A stretch of 64,000 nt of DNA from Bacteroidota bacterium (lineage in GTDB: Bacteria; Bacteroidota; Bacteroidia; Bacteroidales; Bacteroidaceae): the NCBI GenBank assembly GCA_023426145.1, contig JAFABG010000034.1:62001-126000 (forward strand). The letters run 5' to 3'. Shown piece after piece: positions 18,383-27,457 of the stretch. The translations under genes were made by a program, and so were the position numbers. The stretch's first letter is position 1. Every line of letters starts with the position of its first letter. The notes beneath the pieces were generated by a model. It was not told the origin of the DNA. It ran no database searches and saw only the letters and a program-made list of their open reading frames with translations.

Positions 18383-18390
18383 CAAAGATA
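18383..18390 (-). promoter_or_regulatory. -7 box close to the porin start
   Basis: The minus strand reads TATCTTTG only 10 bases before ATG 18373. If functional, the transcript leader would be only a few bases long. Confidence 0.4.
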
Positions 18391-18414
18391 CTTACTTAAA
18401 TTGAGATTTGAGAA

Positions 18415-18476
18415 TTGAGAATTGAAAATTATGTTGCATCGTGTAAATTATCAAGCAAATAATTTCCAATTCTCAA
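18415..18476. repeat. 18-bp imperfect inverted repeat of the AATTGAGAATTG type
   Basis: TTGAGAATTGAAAATTAT (18415-18432) and ATAATTTCCAATTCTCAA (18459-18476) pair at 17 of 18 positions across a 26-base loop, with an extra AGAATTG copy just to the left. It lies after the stop of the oxidoreductase gamma gene. It could end that transcript, but no T-run follows on the minus strand. Confidence 0.6.
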
Positions 18477-18492
18477 GTTTTATCTTCTGGTT

Positions 18493-19038
18493 TTATCCAA
18501 CTTCTTTAATCAAAGACATACCTTTTTTGATGGCTTCCTCGTTCATTGGAATCAAATGATGATGGCGTTCAGGAAGAGTCTTTTTCAATCCTTTGATCAC
18601 ACTTTCCAAAGTCACCATAGGAAGTAACTGAAGTAAACCGCCAAGGACGATCATGTTGAATGCTTTGGCATTATTCATTTCGTTAGCAGCGTCCATTGCA
18701 TCAATGCGATACACTTTGATATCTTTGCGAGTAGGTGGGTGAATGATACCATATCCGTCATAAATCAGGATACCACCTTTCTTCACCTTTTTCTCGAATT
18801 TTTCGAGTGAAGGTTGATTCAAGATGATAGCAGCATCAAATTGACTCAAGATCGGTGATGAGATTTTATCATCGCTTACAATAACTGTCACGTTCGCTGT
18901 TCCACCTCGTTGTTCAGGACCGTATGCAGGCATCCAAGTTACTTCCTTTCCTTCCATAAGTCCGGAGTAGGCCAAAATTTTACCCATAGACAATACGCCT
19001 TGTCCACCGAAACCAGCAATAATTATTTCTTCTTTCAT
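18493..19038 (-). CDS. 2-oxoacid:ferredoxin oxidoreductase, gamma subunit
   Basis: This 181-residue protein matches the gamma (POR/VOR gamma) domain: EEIIIAGFGGQGVLSMGKIL at the start and the internal MPAYGPEQRGGTANVTVIVS. It is part of the CoA-dependent enzyme that oxidatively decarboxylates 2-oxoacids and reduces ferredoxin in the cytosol. It is the last gene of the operon, 20 bases after the beta subunit. Confidence 0.92.
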   Translation of the reverse strand: MKEEIIIAGFGGQGVLSMGKILAYSGLMEGKEVTWMPAYGPEQRGGTANVTVIVSDDKISSPILSQFDAAIILNQPSLEKFEKKVKKGGILIYDGYGIIHPPTRKDIKVYRIDAMDAANEMNNAKAFNMIVLGGLLQLLPMVTLESVIKGLKKTLPERHHHLIPMNEEAIKKGMSLIKEVG

Positions 19039-19058
19039 TGTACTGTTGACTTTTAGCG

Positions 19059-19823
19059 TTATTCTTTATCTTTTAAATCGCCTAGCGGATAGAATGGGAA
19101 CATGTTTTCTTCCATCCATTTGTTTGCTTGTGCCGGAGTCATTTTCCAACCCGAGCTACAAGTCGAAACGATTTCGACTAGATTAGATCCTTTGCCGTTC
19201 ATTGAGTTTTCGAATGCTTTACGGATCGCTTTTTTAGCTTTGCGAATAGCGGGTACTGTTTGAACAGATTGGCGAGTTACGTAGGCAGTTCCTTCAAGTT
19301 GTGCTGCGATTTCAGTCATTTTTAAAGGATAACCGTGAAGTTCTACATCACGTCCAGTGGGACAAGTAGAGCTCTTCATACCTAACAACGTAGTTGGTGC
19401 CATTTGTCCACCTGTCATACCGTAAATAGCGTTGTTGATAAAGATGATTGTGATATTTTCGCCACGGTTCAATGCGTGAATCGTTTCCGCAGTACCGATA
19501 CAAGCTAAGTCTCCATCTCCTTGGTAGGTAAATACAAGGCGATCCGGCCAAAGTCTCTTGATAGCAGTAGCCAAAGCGGGAGCACGTCCGTGTGCTGCTT
19601 CTTGCCAGTCAATGTCTAGATAATTATAGATAAAAACTGCACAACCTACTGGAGAGATACCAATTGCTTTGTCCTCCAGACCCATTTCCTCAATAACTTC
19701 GGCAACGAGTTTGTGCACCACACCATGGCTGCAACCCGGGCAGTAGTGCATGGCATTATCGTTCATCAGAGTTGGTTTGTGGTAAACCAAATTCTCGGGT
19801 TTGATTATTTCTTCTTTAGTCAT
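19059..19823 (-). CDS. 2-oxoacid:ferredoxin oxidoreductase, beta (thiamine diphosphate) subunit
   Basis: This protein of 254 residues carries CPGCSHGVVHKLV, with cysteines usual for a cluster ligand region, and the thiamine diphosphate motif GDGDLACIGTAE followed by NNAIYGMTGGQMAPTT. It catalyses decarboxylation of the 2-oxoacid. Substrate class (2-oxoglutarate versus branched-chain 2-oxoacid) cannot be settled from sequence. A 58-residue membrane protein gene lies between it and the alpha subunit. Confidence 0.92.
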   Translation of the reverse strand: MTKEEIIKPENLVYHKPTLMNDNAMHYCPGCSHGVVHKLVAEVIEEMGLEDKAIGISPVGCAVFIYNYLDIDWQEAAHGRAPALATAIKRLWPDRLVFTYQGDGDLACIGTAETIHALNRGENITIIFINNAIYGMTGGQMAPTTLLGMKSSTCPTGRDVELHGYPLKMTEIAAQLEGTAYVTRQSVQTVPAIRKAKKAIRKAFENSMNGKGSNLVEIVSTCSSGWKMTPAQANKWMEENMFPFYPLGDLKDKE

Positions 19824-19835
19824 AACTTCTTCTCC

Positions 19836-20012
19836 TTATCTGTTGGTGAACCGTATAAAAAACTCCATCAGCTTGACAAATATTGCCGCGCCGCACACGT
19901 ATAGAAACATTTTAAAATCTTCTTTTCCTACTACGAAGTAAGTGATGATAGCAGCAAGCGCCAATATCAAGAAAAGGATGTTCAGTACGCCTCTTATTTT
20001 ATCAGGATTCAT
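19836..20012 (-). CDS. Small two-helix membrane protein inside the oxidoreductase operon
   Basis: This 58-residue protein runs from ATG 20012 to TAA at 19836-19838. It begins MNPDKIRGVLNILFLILALA and has two hydrophobic segments (about residues 9-28 and 35-52) around a short charged loop (GKEDFK), ending in basic residues (FIRFTNR). It fills nearly all of the 199-base gap between the alpha and beta subunit genes, ending 12 bases before the beta start and beginning 10 bases after the alpha stop. I recognise no family. A role in tethering or regulating the enzyme at the membrane is only inferred from position. Confidence 0.75.
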   Translation of the reverse strand: MNPDKIRGVLNILFLILALAAIITYFVVGKEDFKMFLYVCGAAIFVKLMEFFIRFTNR

Positions 20013-20022
20013 CGTCGTTTCG

Positions 20023-21105
20023 TTATTTAATTAATTTCTCTTCCAACGCGGTTACAATTTCATCAGGATCGGGAACAATACCACCGAGGCGTCCGAAGTG
20101 TTCTACGTTTATTTTACCATTGACAGCTAAACGAACATCTTCAATCATCTGTCCGGCATTTAATTCTGTAACGAGCATACCTTTGACTTTCTCAGCATAA
20201 GCAGCAATAGCTTTTGTTGGGAACGGCCATAAAGTTATTGGGCGAAGAATTCCGGCTTTGATTCCTTTTTCACGAGCAAGCTCCATAGCTTTCTGACCGA
20301 TACGAGCCATTGCGCCAAAAGCGATGATCAGATACTCAGCATCTTCGCAGTTGATTTCTTCAAAACGAACTTCATTCTCTTCAATTTCTTTGTATTTTGC
20401 TTGGAAGCGGATATTGTTGAGCTCCATGGCTTCTGGCTTCAATTCCAAAGAAGTGATAATGTTCGGTTTACGTCCTTTGGTTTTTCCGGTAGTGGCCCAT
20501 GGGCATTGTTCGATGATTTCTTCTTCAGTGCGGCGTGTTTTTTGCGCAGGAAGAACTACTTTTTCCATCATTTGTCCAACCACACCGTCGGCCAAAATGA
20601 TAGCAGGGTTACGATATTTGAAGGCAAGTTCGAAACCCAGAGTTACGAAGTCTGCCATTTCTTGTACCGATGCCGGAGCAAGAGCAATAAGTCTATAGTC
20701 ACCGTGTCCACCACCTTTTACCGTTTGAAAATAATCGGCTTGGCTAGGTTGAATGGTTCCTAAACCGGGACCACCTCGCATAACATTTATAATTAAACAA
20801 GGAAGTTCAGCCCCTGCGATATAGGAGATTCCTTCTTGTTTTAAGCTCACACCAGGGCTTGAGGAAGAGGTCAATACCATTTTTCCGCTACCAGCGCCTC
20901 CATATACCATGTTTATAGCTGCTACTTCACTTTCAGCTTGGAGCACTACCATTCCAGTGGTTTCCCAAGGTCTGAGTTCGGCAAGTGTTTCTAATACTTC
21001 TGATTGTGGAGTAATAGGGTATCCGAAGTATCCATCAGCACCACAGCGTATAGCGGCGTGGGCGATAGCTTCGTTCCCTTTCATTAATAGAACTTCTTCT
21101 GCCAT
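20023..21105 (-). CDS. vorB: 2-oxoacid:ferredoxin oxidoreductase, alpha subunit (VorB-like)
   Basis: This 360-residue protein starts with MKGNEAIAHAAIRCGADG and the pyrimidine-binding motif YPITPQSEVLE. AESEVAAINMVYGGAGSGKM and TSSSSPGVSLKQE follow. It matches proteins usually named 3-methyl-2-oxobutanoate dehydrogenase subunit VorB in Bacteroides, although that substrate is a transferred annotation. It lies 12 bases after the ferredoxin subunit gene. Confidence 0.92.
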   Translation of the reverse strand: MAEEVLLMKGNEAIAHAAIRCGADGYFGYPITPQSEVLETLAELRPWETTGMVVLQAESEVAAINMVYGGAGSGKMVLTSSSSPGVSLKQEGISYIAGAELPCLIINVMRGGPGLGTIQPSQADYFQTVKGGGHGDYRLIALAPASVQEMADFVTLGFELAFKYRNPAIILADGVVGQMMEKVVLPAQKTRRTEEEIIEQCPWATTGKTKGRKPNIITSLELKPEAMELNNIRFQAKYKEIEENEVRFEEINCEDAEYLIIAFGAMARIGQKAMELAREKGIKAGILRPITLWPFPTKAIAAYAEKVKGMLVTELNAGQMIEDVRLAVNGKINVEHFGRLGGIVPDPDEIVTALEEKLIK

Positions 21106-21117
21106 ATTCTTTTTCTT

Positions 21118-21345
21118 TTATTCTACTTTTACTTTATACACTGAGATACATCCGTCAGGACAGACTGTTGCACAAGCACTGCATCCAATGCAGGTATCTT
21201 CTTTTATCGGACCGGCATAATTATAGCCTTTCATATTTACCTCTTTATTGAGGGCGATTACATCGAGCGGACATGCCACTACACATAGGTTGCAACCTTT
21301 GCAACGTTCAGTGTCGACCACGATTGCTCCTTTGATTTTTGCCAT
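21118..21345 (-). CDS. Ferredoxin-type delta subunit, two 4Fe-4S clusters
   Basis: This protein of 75 residues has two classic cluster motifs, CKGCNLCVVACP and CIGCSACATVCP, in a bacterial ferredoxin fold. It passes electrons from the oxidoreductase to soluble ferredoxin. It lies between the TPR gene and the alpha subunit in the same operon. Confidence 0.93.
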   Translation of the reverse strand: MAKIKGAIVVDTERCKGCNLCVVACPLDVIALNKEVNMKGYNYAGPIKEDTCIGCSACATVCPDGCISVYKVKVE

Positions 21346-21378
21346 AATCTTTTTTTATTACGTTATCTTTGATTTATG

Positions 21379-21654
21379 TTAATGATTGAACATGTCTTTG
21401 TTGAAGAAACTAAGAATATCAACAGCCATAGCTCTGGCCTGAACGGCGGGACTGTCTGGATTTAGGTCGATGGCGCACTGATAGTTATCTAGTGCCTCTT
21501 TCCAATTTCCTTTTTTTCGGTAGGCATTTCCCCTTAAATAAAAGAGTGTATCTTTATCGATTGAATCGTCTTGAAGAAGTTGGTCTAATTGCTGTATCGC
21601 TGTGTCCACATCCCCCTGATTAATAAGCTCTTTTAGGTTATCTATTTGATCCAT
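21379..21654 (-). CDS. Small tetratricopeptide-repeat protein
   Basis: This 91-residue protein contains about two TPR units: one from DVDTAIQQLDQLLQDDSID to TLFYLRGNAYRKKG, then NWKEALDNYQCAIDLNPDSP. It has no signal peptide, so it is probably a cytosolic adaptor or assembly factor. It is the first gene of the oxidoreductase operon, 33 bases before the ferredoxin subunit, with a TATCTTTG box 30 bases upstream. Confidence 0.85.
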   Translation of the reverse strand: MDQIDNLKELINQGDVDTAIQQLDQLLQDDSIDKDTLFYLRGNAYRKKGNWKEALDNYQCAIDLNPDSPAVQARAMAVDILSFFNKDMFNH

Positions 21655-21683
21655 TTTGTTGATTCTTTCGGGATTAACAAGGG

Positions 21684-21691
21684 CAAAGATA
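21684..21691 (-). promoter_or_regulatory. -7 box of the oxidoreductase operon
   Basis: The minus strand reads TATCTTTG, 30 bases before the TPR-protein ATG. No other promoter-like sequence was noticed inside the operon in the right direction. Confidence 0.6.
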
Positions 21692-21782
21692 GTTTTTATT
21701 TATTTAAATGGGGCATCCAAGCATGGAAAATTGCATCGTTAAGTTTTTATTGCCTGTCTATACGGCTTGTGGGGGCATTTTA

Positions 21783-21812
21783 TTGAAATGTATAAGGAAA
21801 ACTGTATCTTTG
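21783..21812 (+). promoter_or_regulatory. Promoter of the RavA/ViaA-like operon
   Basis: TTG (21783-21785), 19 bases, then TATCTTTG (21805-21812) is a clean Bacteroides -33/-7 pair, 71 bases before ATG 21884. Confidence 0.7.
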
Positions 21813-21883
21813 CATACTAACTGATACTACTGACGCAAATCTGTGTTAGGGTATAAGTGGATATTAATCAAGGATAATCTGTT

Positions 21884-23443
21884 ATGGACTTAGATATTAA
21901 AGAACGAATAAGGCTACTGTTGAGCGAGATGAACAGAGGAGTATATGAGAAGGAAACAGAGATTGGGCTGTCCTTGTTGGCTGCTTTGGCGGGGGAAAGT
22001 ATATTGCTTCTAGGCCCTCCCGGAGTAGCAAAATCAATGGTGGCTCGACGATTGAAGAAAGCTTTTGTCGACGCACAGGCTTTTGAATATTTGATGTCTC
22101 GGTTTTCTACCCCTGACGAAATCTTTGGTCCGATCAGCATTAGTCGTTTGAAAGAGATGGATAAGTACGAACGTACGGTTGACGGCTATCTACCTAAAGC
22201 GGACGTTGTGTTTTTGGATGAAATTTGGAAAGCCGGCCCTGCCATTCAGAATACGTTATTGACGGTGATCAACGAAAAAGTGTTTCGGAATGGAGACACT
22301 GAAATGAAGCTTCCTTTGAAACTTCTGGTGGCGGCTAGTAATGAGTTGCCTACACAGGGAGAGGGTTTGGAAGCTTTGTGGGATCGTTTTTTGATTCGTG
22401 TCATTAGCACTTGTGTGAAGCAAGAGGACACCTTTTATAAGATGTTGCTGGATGAGAGTGATGAGGACAATGACACCACGGGGGAGTGGCAGATCTCCAA
22501 CGAAGAGTATGCGCAATGGCAGAAAGAAATCAGTTTGGTCGACGTTCCACGAGAGGTTTTGTTGTGTATCACGGAGATTCGTCAGCACTTGGCAAAGGTT
22601 GAGTTGGAAGATTCTCAAGCTCATCGCCATGTTTATGTTAGCGATCGTCGCTGGAAGAATATCATCCGCCTCCTAAAAGCTTCCGCATTTATCCATGGGC
22701 GAGGAGCTGTTGCTATAATCGATTTGTTGCCCATCTATCATTGCTTGTGGAATGAGCCAGAAGAATGTGCAGATGTACGCTGCATCGTGGTTCGTGCATT
22801 ATTTGTATCTCATGTGAAAGAGCTTTCTGCTATTCATCTCTCATTGAAGTCCGACCTCAAAGTGAGTCGTGTTCGCGAGGCATTAGAGAAGGCCCGCCAA
22901 CAAGGCGATCGTCGGGATGAAGATCTGATGATTATAGATCATTTCTATTATCAGGTAGATAATCATGGCACGGGCAATACGTATATCTTTATCGTGGATT
23001 TTAAGAATCTGAAAGAATATAGTACGAAAGATGTTCCTGCCGTTGGCGTTATGTATGCTGATCCCCTGAATCCGAAGCGAACCATTATACGCACTTTCTC
23101 TGATGCTTCAAAAATGAAAGAACAAGGTGCAGAGAGGGTGAGCCTTTATCGAGATGACAAGCACTTATATATCAATGGAGTTCGCTTTCCGATGCGACGA
23201 TTGAATAGGGGAGAGCAACAGCAGTTATGGTTGGGAAATATGACGCTTACCGATCGAGATTATGAAGCTGAGATAGATACTGCTCATGCTAGGATAGAAA
23301 AGTTAGTAAAAGATTTATCCGAGAATATATTTGTTTCTGAAGACGACAAGAAGGATGTGGCACAGTATGTGGGGAGCATTCGTAAAGAGATAGCTTGGGC
23401 ACGAGTAGATGTTCGTAAATTGCGGTACGGCGATGAGTCTTAG
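21884..23443 (+). CDS. RavA-like MoxR AAA+ ATPase
   Basis: This 519-residue protein has a MoxR-family AAA+ module at its N-terminus: Walker A GPPGVAKS with K50, Walker B and sensor region VFLDEIWKAGPAIQNTLL, and NEKVFRNG. The C-terminal part (about residues 300-519) contains a beta-rich segment and a helical end, as in RavA. With the VWA protein encoded next it should form a RavA/ViaA-type chaperone pair; in E. coli this pair is linked to respiratory complexes and aminoglycoside sensitivity. The client here is unknown. Its stop overlaps the next start by 11 bases. Confidence 0.87.
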   Translation: MDLDIKERIRLLLSEMNRGVYEKETEIGLSLLAALAGESILLLGPPGVAKSMVARRLKKAFVDAQAFEYLMSRFSTPDEIFGPISISRLKEMDKYERTVDGYLPKADVVFLDEIWKAGPAIQNTLLTVINEKVFRNGDTEMKLPLKLLVAASNELPTQGEGLEALWDRFLIRVISTCVKQEDTFYKMLLDESDEDNDTTGEWQISNEEYAQWQKEISLVDVPREVLLCITEIRQHLAKVELEDSQAHRHVYVSDRRWKNIIRLLKASAFIHGRGAVAIIDLLPIYHCLWNEPEECADVRCIVVRALFVSHVKELSAIHLSLKSDLKVSRVREALEKARQQGDRRDEDLMIIDHFYYQVDNHGTGNTYIFIVDFKNLKEYSTKDVPAVGVMYADPLNPKRTIIRTFSDASKMKEQGAERVSLYRDDKHLYINGVRFPMRRLNRGEQQQLWLGNMTLTDRDYEAEIDTAHARIEKLVKDLSENIFVSEDDKKDVAQYVGSIRKEIAWARVDVRKLRYGDES

Positions 23444-24875
23444 ATACGATGCTACCTTTTACGCGCAGGTGCTGGATAAGTATGTGGCAACGGGGGAGTG
23501 TGCGCAGACGGACCATGAACCGTTGTATGCCTATCTTCTTTCTGTGATGAACGATCCAATGATCAAAATTCAGGTGCTAAGCGATGAGATTTGTACACGT
23601 CTCTTCTATGATGCGATGATTCAGTTTGTCAGGCTGAATTTGGAGAAGCACAAATACAATATGCAGAAAGGGCAATCCGAGATGCAGGGAATGGATTTGG
23701 CGCTTGAGTGGTCCGAAGCGAAGCGGAAGGATGGCTGGCAAGCTCTTCTTCAGGAAATTTCCGAGAAGCATGAGCGCAATGGATTCGATCGGGCATTCTA
23801 TTATGGACAGTTCTCTCATGAAGGAAGGTATGCCGACACCGAGCTTTGGGAGAGGATGGTGGACGACTGGAGAGAAGCTTTTCAGAAGGAGCTGGAGGAA
23901 CAGAAAAAAAAAGAGATTGAGCAACGCAAAGAGGGCTTTGAGCGTAGACTTCAGGCTAATATAAAGAACATTCCCGAGTATATTCGGAAAAACAAGATAG
24001 AGAAAGATGAATTCTATCAAGCGTGGGGGCTGATGAGTGGGATGTGGAATACTGTCGACTTTGAGCGAATACGTAAAATGGTTCGCTTGCAAAAGGACTA
24101 TCCCGAAATTATTAAAGTAGCCAATAAGATGGGGCGCATTGCCGATGATGAGGGCAAAGAAATGTTGCACATCGCACAAGGAAATGTCTATAAGATGGAG
24201 CATTCTTCTAAAAGCGATATCTTGGGAATCACGGTGGGGAATGATTTGAATGCATTGCTTCCCACTGAACTGGCTCATTATGCCGACGATGAACTGGAAG
24301 ATTTATTTGTGTATAAGTATATCACTCGTAAGCTACAGACCTTTCGTTATAAATCTGAAATTATGCAGCCTGCTCGGCGATTGGAGCTTAAACCTGCTGT
24401 GCAGAAAGGCCCAATGATTGTTTGCTTGGACACCTCTGGAAGTATGGTGGGAAAGCCCGAGAAGATAGCTAATTCTTTGCTGGTAAAGTTGCTTGAACTG
24501 GCCGACAGGCAGAGGAGAAGTTGCTTCTTGATTGCTTTCTCTGTTTCTGTGAACCCAATTGATATTCGTAAAGAGCGGGCTCGATTACTCGAGTTTTTCT
24601 CCACTACCGCCACTGGCGATACGGATGCTACGCGAATGCTGCAAACCACCTTTCAGTTGCTGCAATCCAAAAAGGAGTATATGAATGCCGATGTTTTGTG
24701 GATTAGCGATTTCAAGATTCCTTTGTGTGATCATCAGCTTACGGATCAGATGCTTGATTATAGGAAAGTAGATACGCATTTCTACGGTCTGCAACTGGGA
24801 ATAGCGGAAAACGAATGGATTCCATTTTTTGATCATATCTATCGAGTGGAATATACTCCTTCTCGAAAGTATTAA
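23433..24875 (+). CDS. ViaA-like VWA-domain protein
   Basis: This protein of 480 residues has an N-terminal helical region with a long charged coil (about residues 140-190, EEQKKKEIEQRKEG) and a C-terminal von Willebrand A domain. The metal-binding DTSGSM motif begins at D333 and is followed by TGDTDATRMLQ. The domain resembles the VWA_CoxE group found in ViaA. ATG 23433 overlaps the end of the AAA+ gene, typical of translational coupling. The pair shares a promoter, and a strong hairpin follows the stop. Confidence 0.85.
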   Translation: MSLRYDATFYAQVLDKYVATGECAQTDHEPLYAYLLSVMNDPMIKIQVLSDEICTRLFYDAMIQFVRLNLEKHKYNMQKGQSEMQGMDLALEWSEAKRKDGWQALLQEISEKHERNGFDRAFYYGQFSHEGRYADTELWERMVDDWREAFQKELEEQKKKEIEQRKEGFERRLQANIKNIPEYIRKNKIEKDEFYQAWGLMSGMWNTVDFERIRKMVRLQKDYPEIIKVANKMGRIADDEGKEMLHIAQGNVYKMEHSSKSDILGITVGNDLNALLPTELAHYADDELEDLFVYKYITRKLQTFRYKSEIMQPARRLELKPAVQKGPMIVCLDTSGSMVGKPEKIANSLLVKLLELADRQRRSCFLIAFSVSVNPIDIRKERARLLEFFSTTATGDTDATRMLQTTFQLLQSKKEYMNADVLWISDFKIPLCDHQLTDQMLDYRKVDTHFYGLQLGIAENEWIPFFDHIYRVEYTPSRKY

Positions 24876-24904
24876 TAGATCGTTATTGATCTATTAGAAG
24901 ATTA

Positions 24905-24944
24905 AAATAAAGCTGCCTTTCTTTTTAGAAAAGCAGCTTTATTT
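24905..24944. terminator. Bidirectional terminator between viaA-like gene and rpiB
   Basis: AAATAAAGCTGC (24905-24916) pairs with GCAGCTTTATTT (24933-24944), with a further inner pairing, and T- and A-rich tracts lie on the two sides. A smaller hairpin (TAATAGATC 24873-24881 with GATCTATTA 24888-24896) overlaps the preceding stop codon. Confidence 0.85.
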
Positions 24945-24971
24945 TTTTTATTTGAATAGGCAAGGGCCTTG

Positions 24972-25403
24972 TTAAACAGGTATTTTATCAATACGATTCT
25001 GATGACGTCCTCCTTCAAAGTCGGTTGCGAAGAATTCCGTTAGGATCAGGTCGGCTTCTTCATTGCTGATGAAGCGCCCTGGCATCACAAGAATATTGGC
25101 GTTGTTGTGCTGACGAGCTAGATGGGCTATTTCAGCGTTCCAGCATAAAGCTGCGCGTATTCCTTGATGCTTATTCAGCGTCATATTAATTCCATTTCCG
25201 CTACCGCAGATGGCAATGCCGGGATAACATTCACCCGATTCAACTGCCAAAGCTAGCGGATGTGCATAGTCCGGATAATCTACACTTGCTGCAGAATGAG
25301 TTCCGAAATCTTTGTATGCCCAGCCCTTTGCTTCCAGCCAACTACGAACGAATTCTTTTAGTTCAAAGCCGGCATGGTCGCTTGCTAATCCGATTGTTTT
25401 CAT
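24972..25403 (-). CDS. rpiB: Ribose-5-phosphate isomerase B
   Basis: This 143-residue protein has the RpiB/LacAB fold: GLASDHAGFELKE at the N-terminus and the active-site segment AICGSGNGINM with the catalytic Cys. It interconverts ribulose 5-phosphate and ribose 5-phosphate in the non-oxidative pentose phosphate pathway. Its ATG overlaps the tkt stop by one base (TAATG), so the two are cotranslated. They receive the pentose phosphates made by the arabinose operon upstream. Confidence 0.94.
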   Translation of the reverse strand: MKTIGLASDHAGFELKEFVRSWLEAKGWAYKDFGTHSAASVDYPDYAHPLALAVESGECYPGIAICGSGNGINMTLNKHQGIRAALCWNAEIAHLARQHNNANILVMPGRFISNEEADLILTEFFATDFEGGRHQNRIDKIPV

Positions 25404-27412
25404 TAAATCATTGATTTTACTTGATTATATACGTTCTCGGCTGTAAATCCAAGTTTCTCATCTAAAACGGTGTAAGGAGCAGAGAAACCGAAAGATTCCA
25501 ATCCCCAAACCTTACCGTGTGAACCTACCAAACCTTGAAGGGTAACAGGTAAACCAGCAGTAAGACCAAAGATTTTAGCGTCAGCCGGAAGTACAGCTTC
25601 CTGATATTCTTTTGACTGGCTACGGAACAGACCTTCGGATGGAGCAGATACGATGCGTACCTTTAAGCCATCTTTACGAAGTAACTCTGTACCAGCTACC
25701 AATGTAGATACTTCTGAACCTGAAGCTAATAATATAACATCTGGGTTTTCGTCAGATCCGGCTACGATATACGCACCCTTATCTGCTTGCTGATACTCAG
25801 TTCCTGCTGGTAGGTTGGCAATGTTTTGACGTGAGAAAATTAAACCTGTCGGAGTAGACGTGTTTTCCATTGCAAGTTTCCAAGCAATAGTCGTTTCTTC
25901 AGCGTCAGCCGGACGAAGTACCAACATAGAGTTGTGACCCTTATGATTTTTAAGTTTTTCCATTAAGCGGATTTGAGCTTCTTGCTCTACCGGTTCATGA
26001 GTTGGTCCATCTTCACCCACACGGAATGCGTCGTGAGTCCAGATGAATTTAACAGGTTGTTCCATCAAGGCAGCCATACGTACGGCAGGTTTCATGTAAT
26101 CTGAGAATACGAAGAACGTACCACAAGCAGCGATCACACCGCCATGGAGTGACATACCAATACAGATACAAGCCATTGATAATTCAGATACACCAGCTTG
26201 GAAGAAAGCACCGCTGAAGTCGCCTTTTTTGAAAGAGTGAGTTTTCTTAAGGAAACCGTCAGTCTTGTCAGAGTTAGAAAGGTCGGCAGAAGCAACGATC
26301 ATATTCTCAACTTGAGTAGCAAGAGCGCCAAGTACGGTTGCAGAAGCAGCACGAGTGGCACTACCAGCTTTTTGTTGGATAGTAGCCCAGTCTACTTTAG
26401 GAGCTTTGCCCGAGAAGAATACTTCAAGTTTAGCTACTAGTTCTGGATTTGCTTTTGCCCATTCAGCTTTCACTGCATATTTTTCGCTTACAATTGTTTT
26501 AAGTTCAGCAGCACGCTTAGCATACAGTTCGGCTACTTCGGGGAAGATAGCGAAAGGATTAGTTGGGTCGCCACCTAAGTTCTTGATGGTGTTGACGAAA
26601 GCATCGCCACCGAGCGGAGCACCGTGAGTAGCACAGTTAGCTTCGTAGCTGCTACCGTCAGCTTTACGAGCGCCTTTACCCATCACTGTTTTACCAATAA
26701 TCAAAGTTGGGCGATCTGTTTCAGCTTGACCTTTCTTAATCGCTGCACGAATTTCGTCAGGATCATTACCATTAATGCTAAGTACGTTCCATCCCCAAGC
26801 TTCGTATTTCTTTGCAGTATCTTCAATTGTAACGTCTTTAGTTTCTGTAGAAAGCTGGATGTCGTTAGAATCGTAGAACATAATCAAATTGTCTAGTCCT
26901 AATGCACCGGCAATACGGCCTGATCCTTGAGAAATTTCTTCTTGGATACCTCCGTCAGAGATGTATGCATAAATGGTTTGATTCATCACTTCATTGAAGC
27001 GAGCTTTCAAAAATTTAGCAGCAATAGCTGCACCTACAGCAAAAGTATGTCCTTGGCCAAGAGGTCCGGAAGTGTTTTCAATGCCTCTCATGATATCTAC
27101 TTCAGGATGTCCTGGAGTAGGGCTTCCCCATTGGCGGAATTCTTTTAGCTCATCTAAAGCAAATTTGCCAGTTAAAGCTAGTGTTGAATAAAGCATTGGA
27201 GACATGTGACCTGGGTCAAGGAAAAAACGGTCGCGACCTTCCCAACGTGGATTTTCGGGATCATATATTAGAAACTCAGAGAAGAGTACATTAACAAAAT
27301 CAGCACCACCCATGGCACCACCCGGGTGTCCGGAATTGGCTTTCTCAACCATTGAAGCAGCAAGAATACGGATGTTATCCGCTGCACGATTCATAAGTTT
27401 GTTGTCGTTCAT
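25403..27412 (-). CDS. tkt: Transketolase
   Basis: This protein has 669 residues in the normal three-domain order. The N-terminal thiamine domain has NSGHPGGAMGGADF and GPLGQGHTFAVG. The cofactor loop usually written GDG...NN reads SDGGIQEEISQG with DSND here, which I believe is common in Bacteroidetes enzymes. The second domain has FSDYMKPAVRMAALM and THDAFRVGEDGPTHEP. It transfers two-carbon units between sugar phosphates in the cytosol and is the entry point for xylulose 5-phosphate from arabinose. It has its own -7 box, so it need not depend on the arabinose operon promoter. Confidence 0.94.
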   Translation of the reverse strand: MNDNKLMNRAADNIRILAASMVEKANSGHPGGAMGGADFVNVLFSEFLIYDPENPRWEGRDRFFLDPGHMSPMLYSTLALTGKFALDELKEFRQWGSPTPGHPEVDIMRGIENTSGPLGQGHTFAVGAAIAAKFLKARFNEVMNQTIYAYISDGGIQEEISQGSGRIAGALGLDNLIMFYDSNDIQLSTETKDVTIEDTAKKYEAWGWNVLSINGNDPDEIRAAIKKGQAETDRPTLIIGKTVMGKGARKADGSSYEANCATHGAPLGGDAFVNTIKNLGGDPTNPFAIFPEVAELYAKRAAELKTIVSEKYAVKAEWAKANPELVAKLEVFFSGKAPKVDWATIQQKAGSATRAASATVLGALATQVENMIVASADLSNSDKTDGFLKKTHSFKKGDFSGAFFQAGVSELSMACICIGMSLHGGVIAACGTFFVFSDYMKPAVRMAALMEQPVKFIWTHDAFRVGEDGPTHEPVEQEAQIRLMEKLKNHKGHNSMLVLRPADAEETTIAWKLAMENTSTPTGLIFSRQNIANLPAGTEYQQADKGAYIVAGSDENPDVILLASGSEVSTLVAGTELLRKDGLKVRIVSAPSEGLFRSQSKEYQEAVLPADAKIFGLTAGLPVTLQGLVGSHGKVWGLESFGFSAPYTVLDEKLGFTAENVYNQVKSMI

Positions 27413-27449
27413 ATCTTTTATAATTAATAGATTTCTGTCATAATGTTGG

Positions 27450-27457
27450 CAAAGATA
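27450..27457 (-). promoter_or_regulatory. -7 box of tkt-rpiB
   Basis: The minus strand reads TATCTTTG, 38 bases before the tkt ATG, in the 142-base gap after the GH51 gene. Confidence 0.6.

Noticed and set aside
21364..21371. TATCTTTG on the plus strand as a promoter
   Set aside because: It faces rightward, against the oxidoreductase operon, with no rightward gene until 21884, which has its own better promoter.
23577..24278. 233-codon open frame on the minus strand
   Set aside because: It lies wholly inside the VWA gene, whose frame has clear motifs; the antisense translation has no recognisable domain or start signal.
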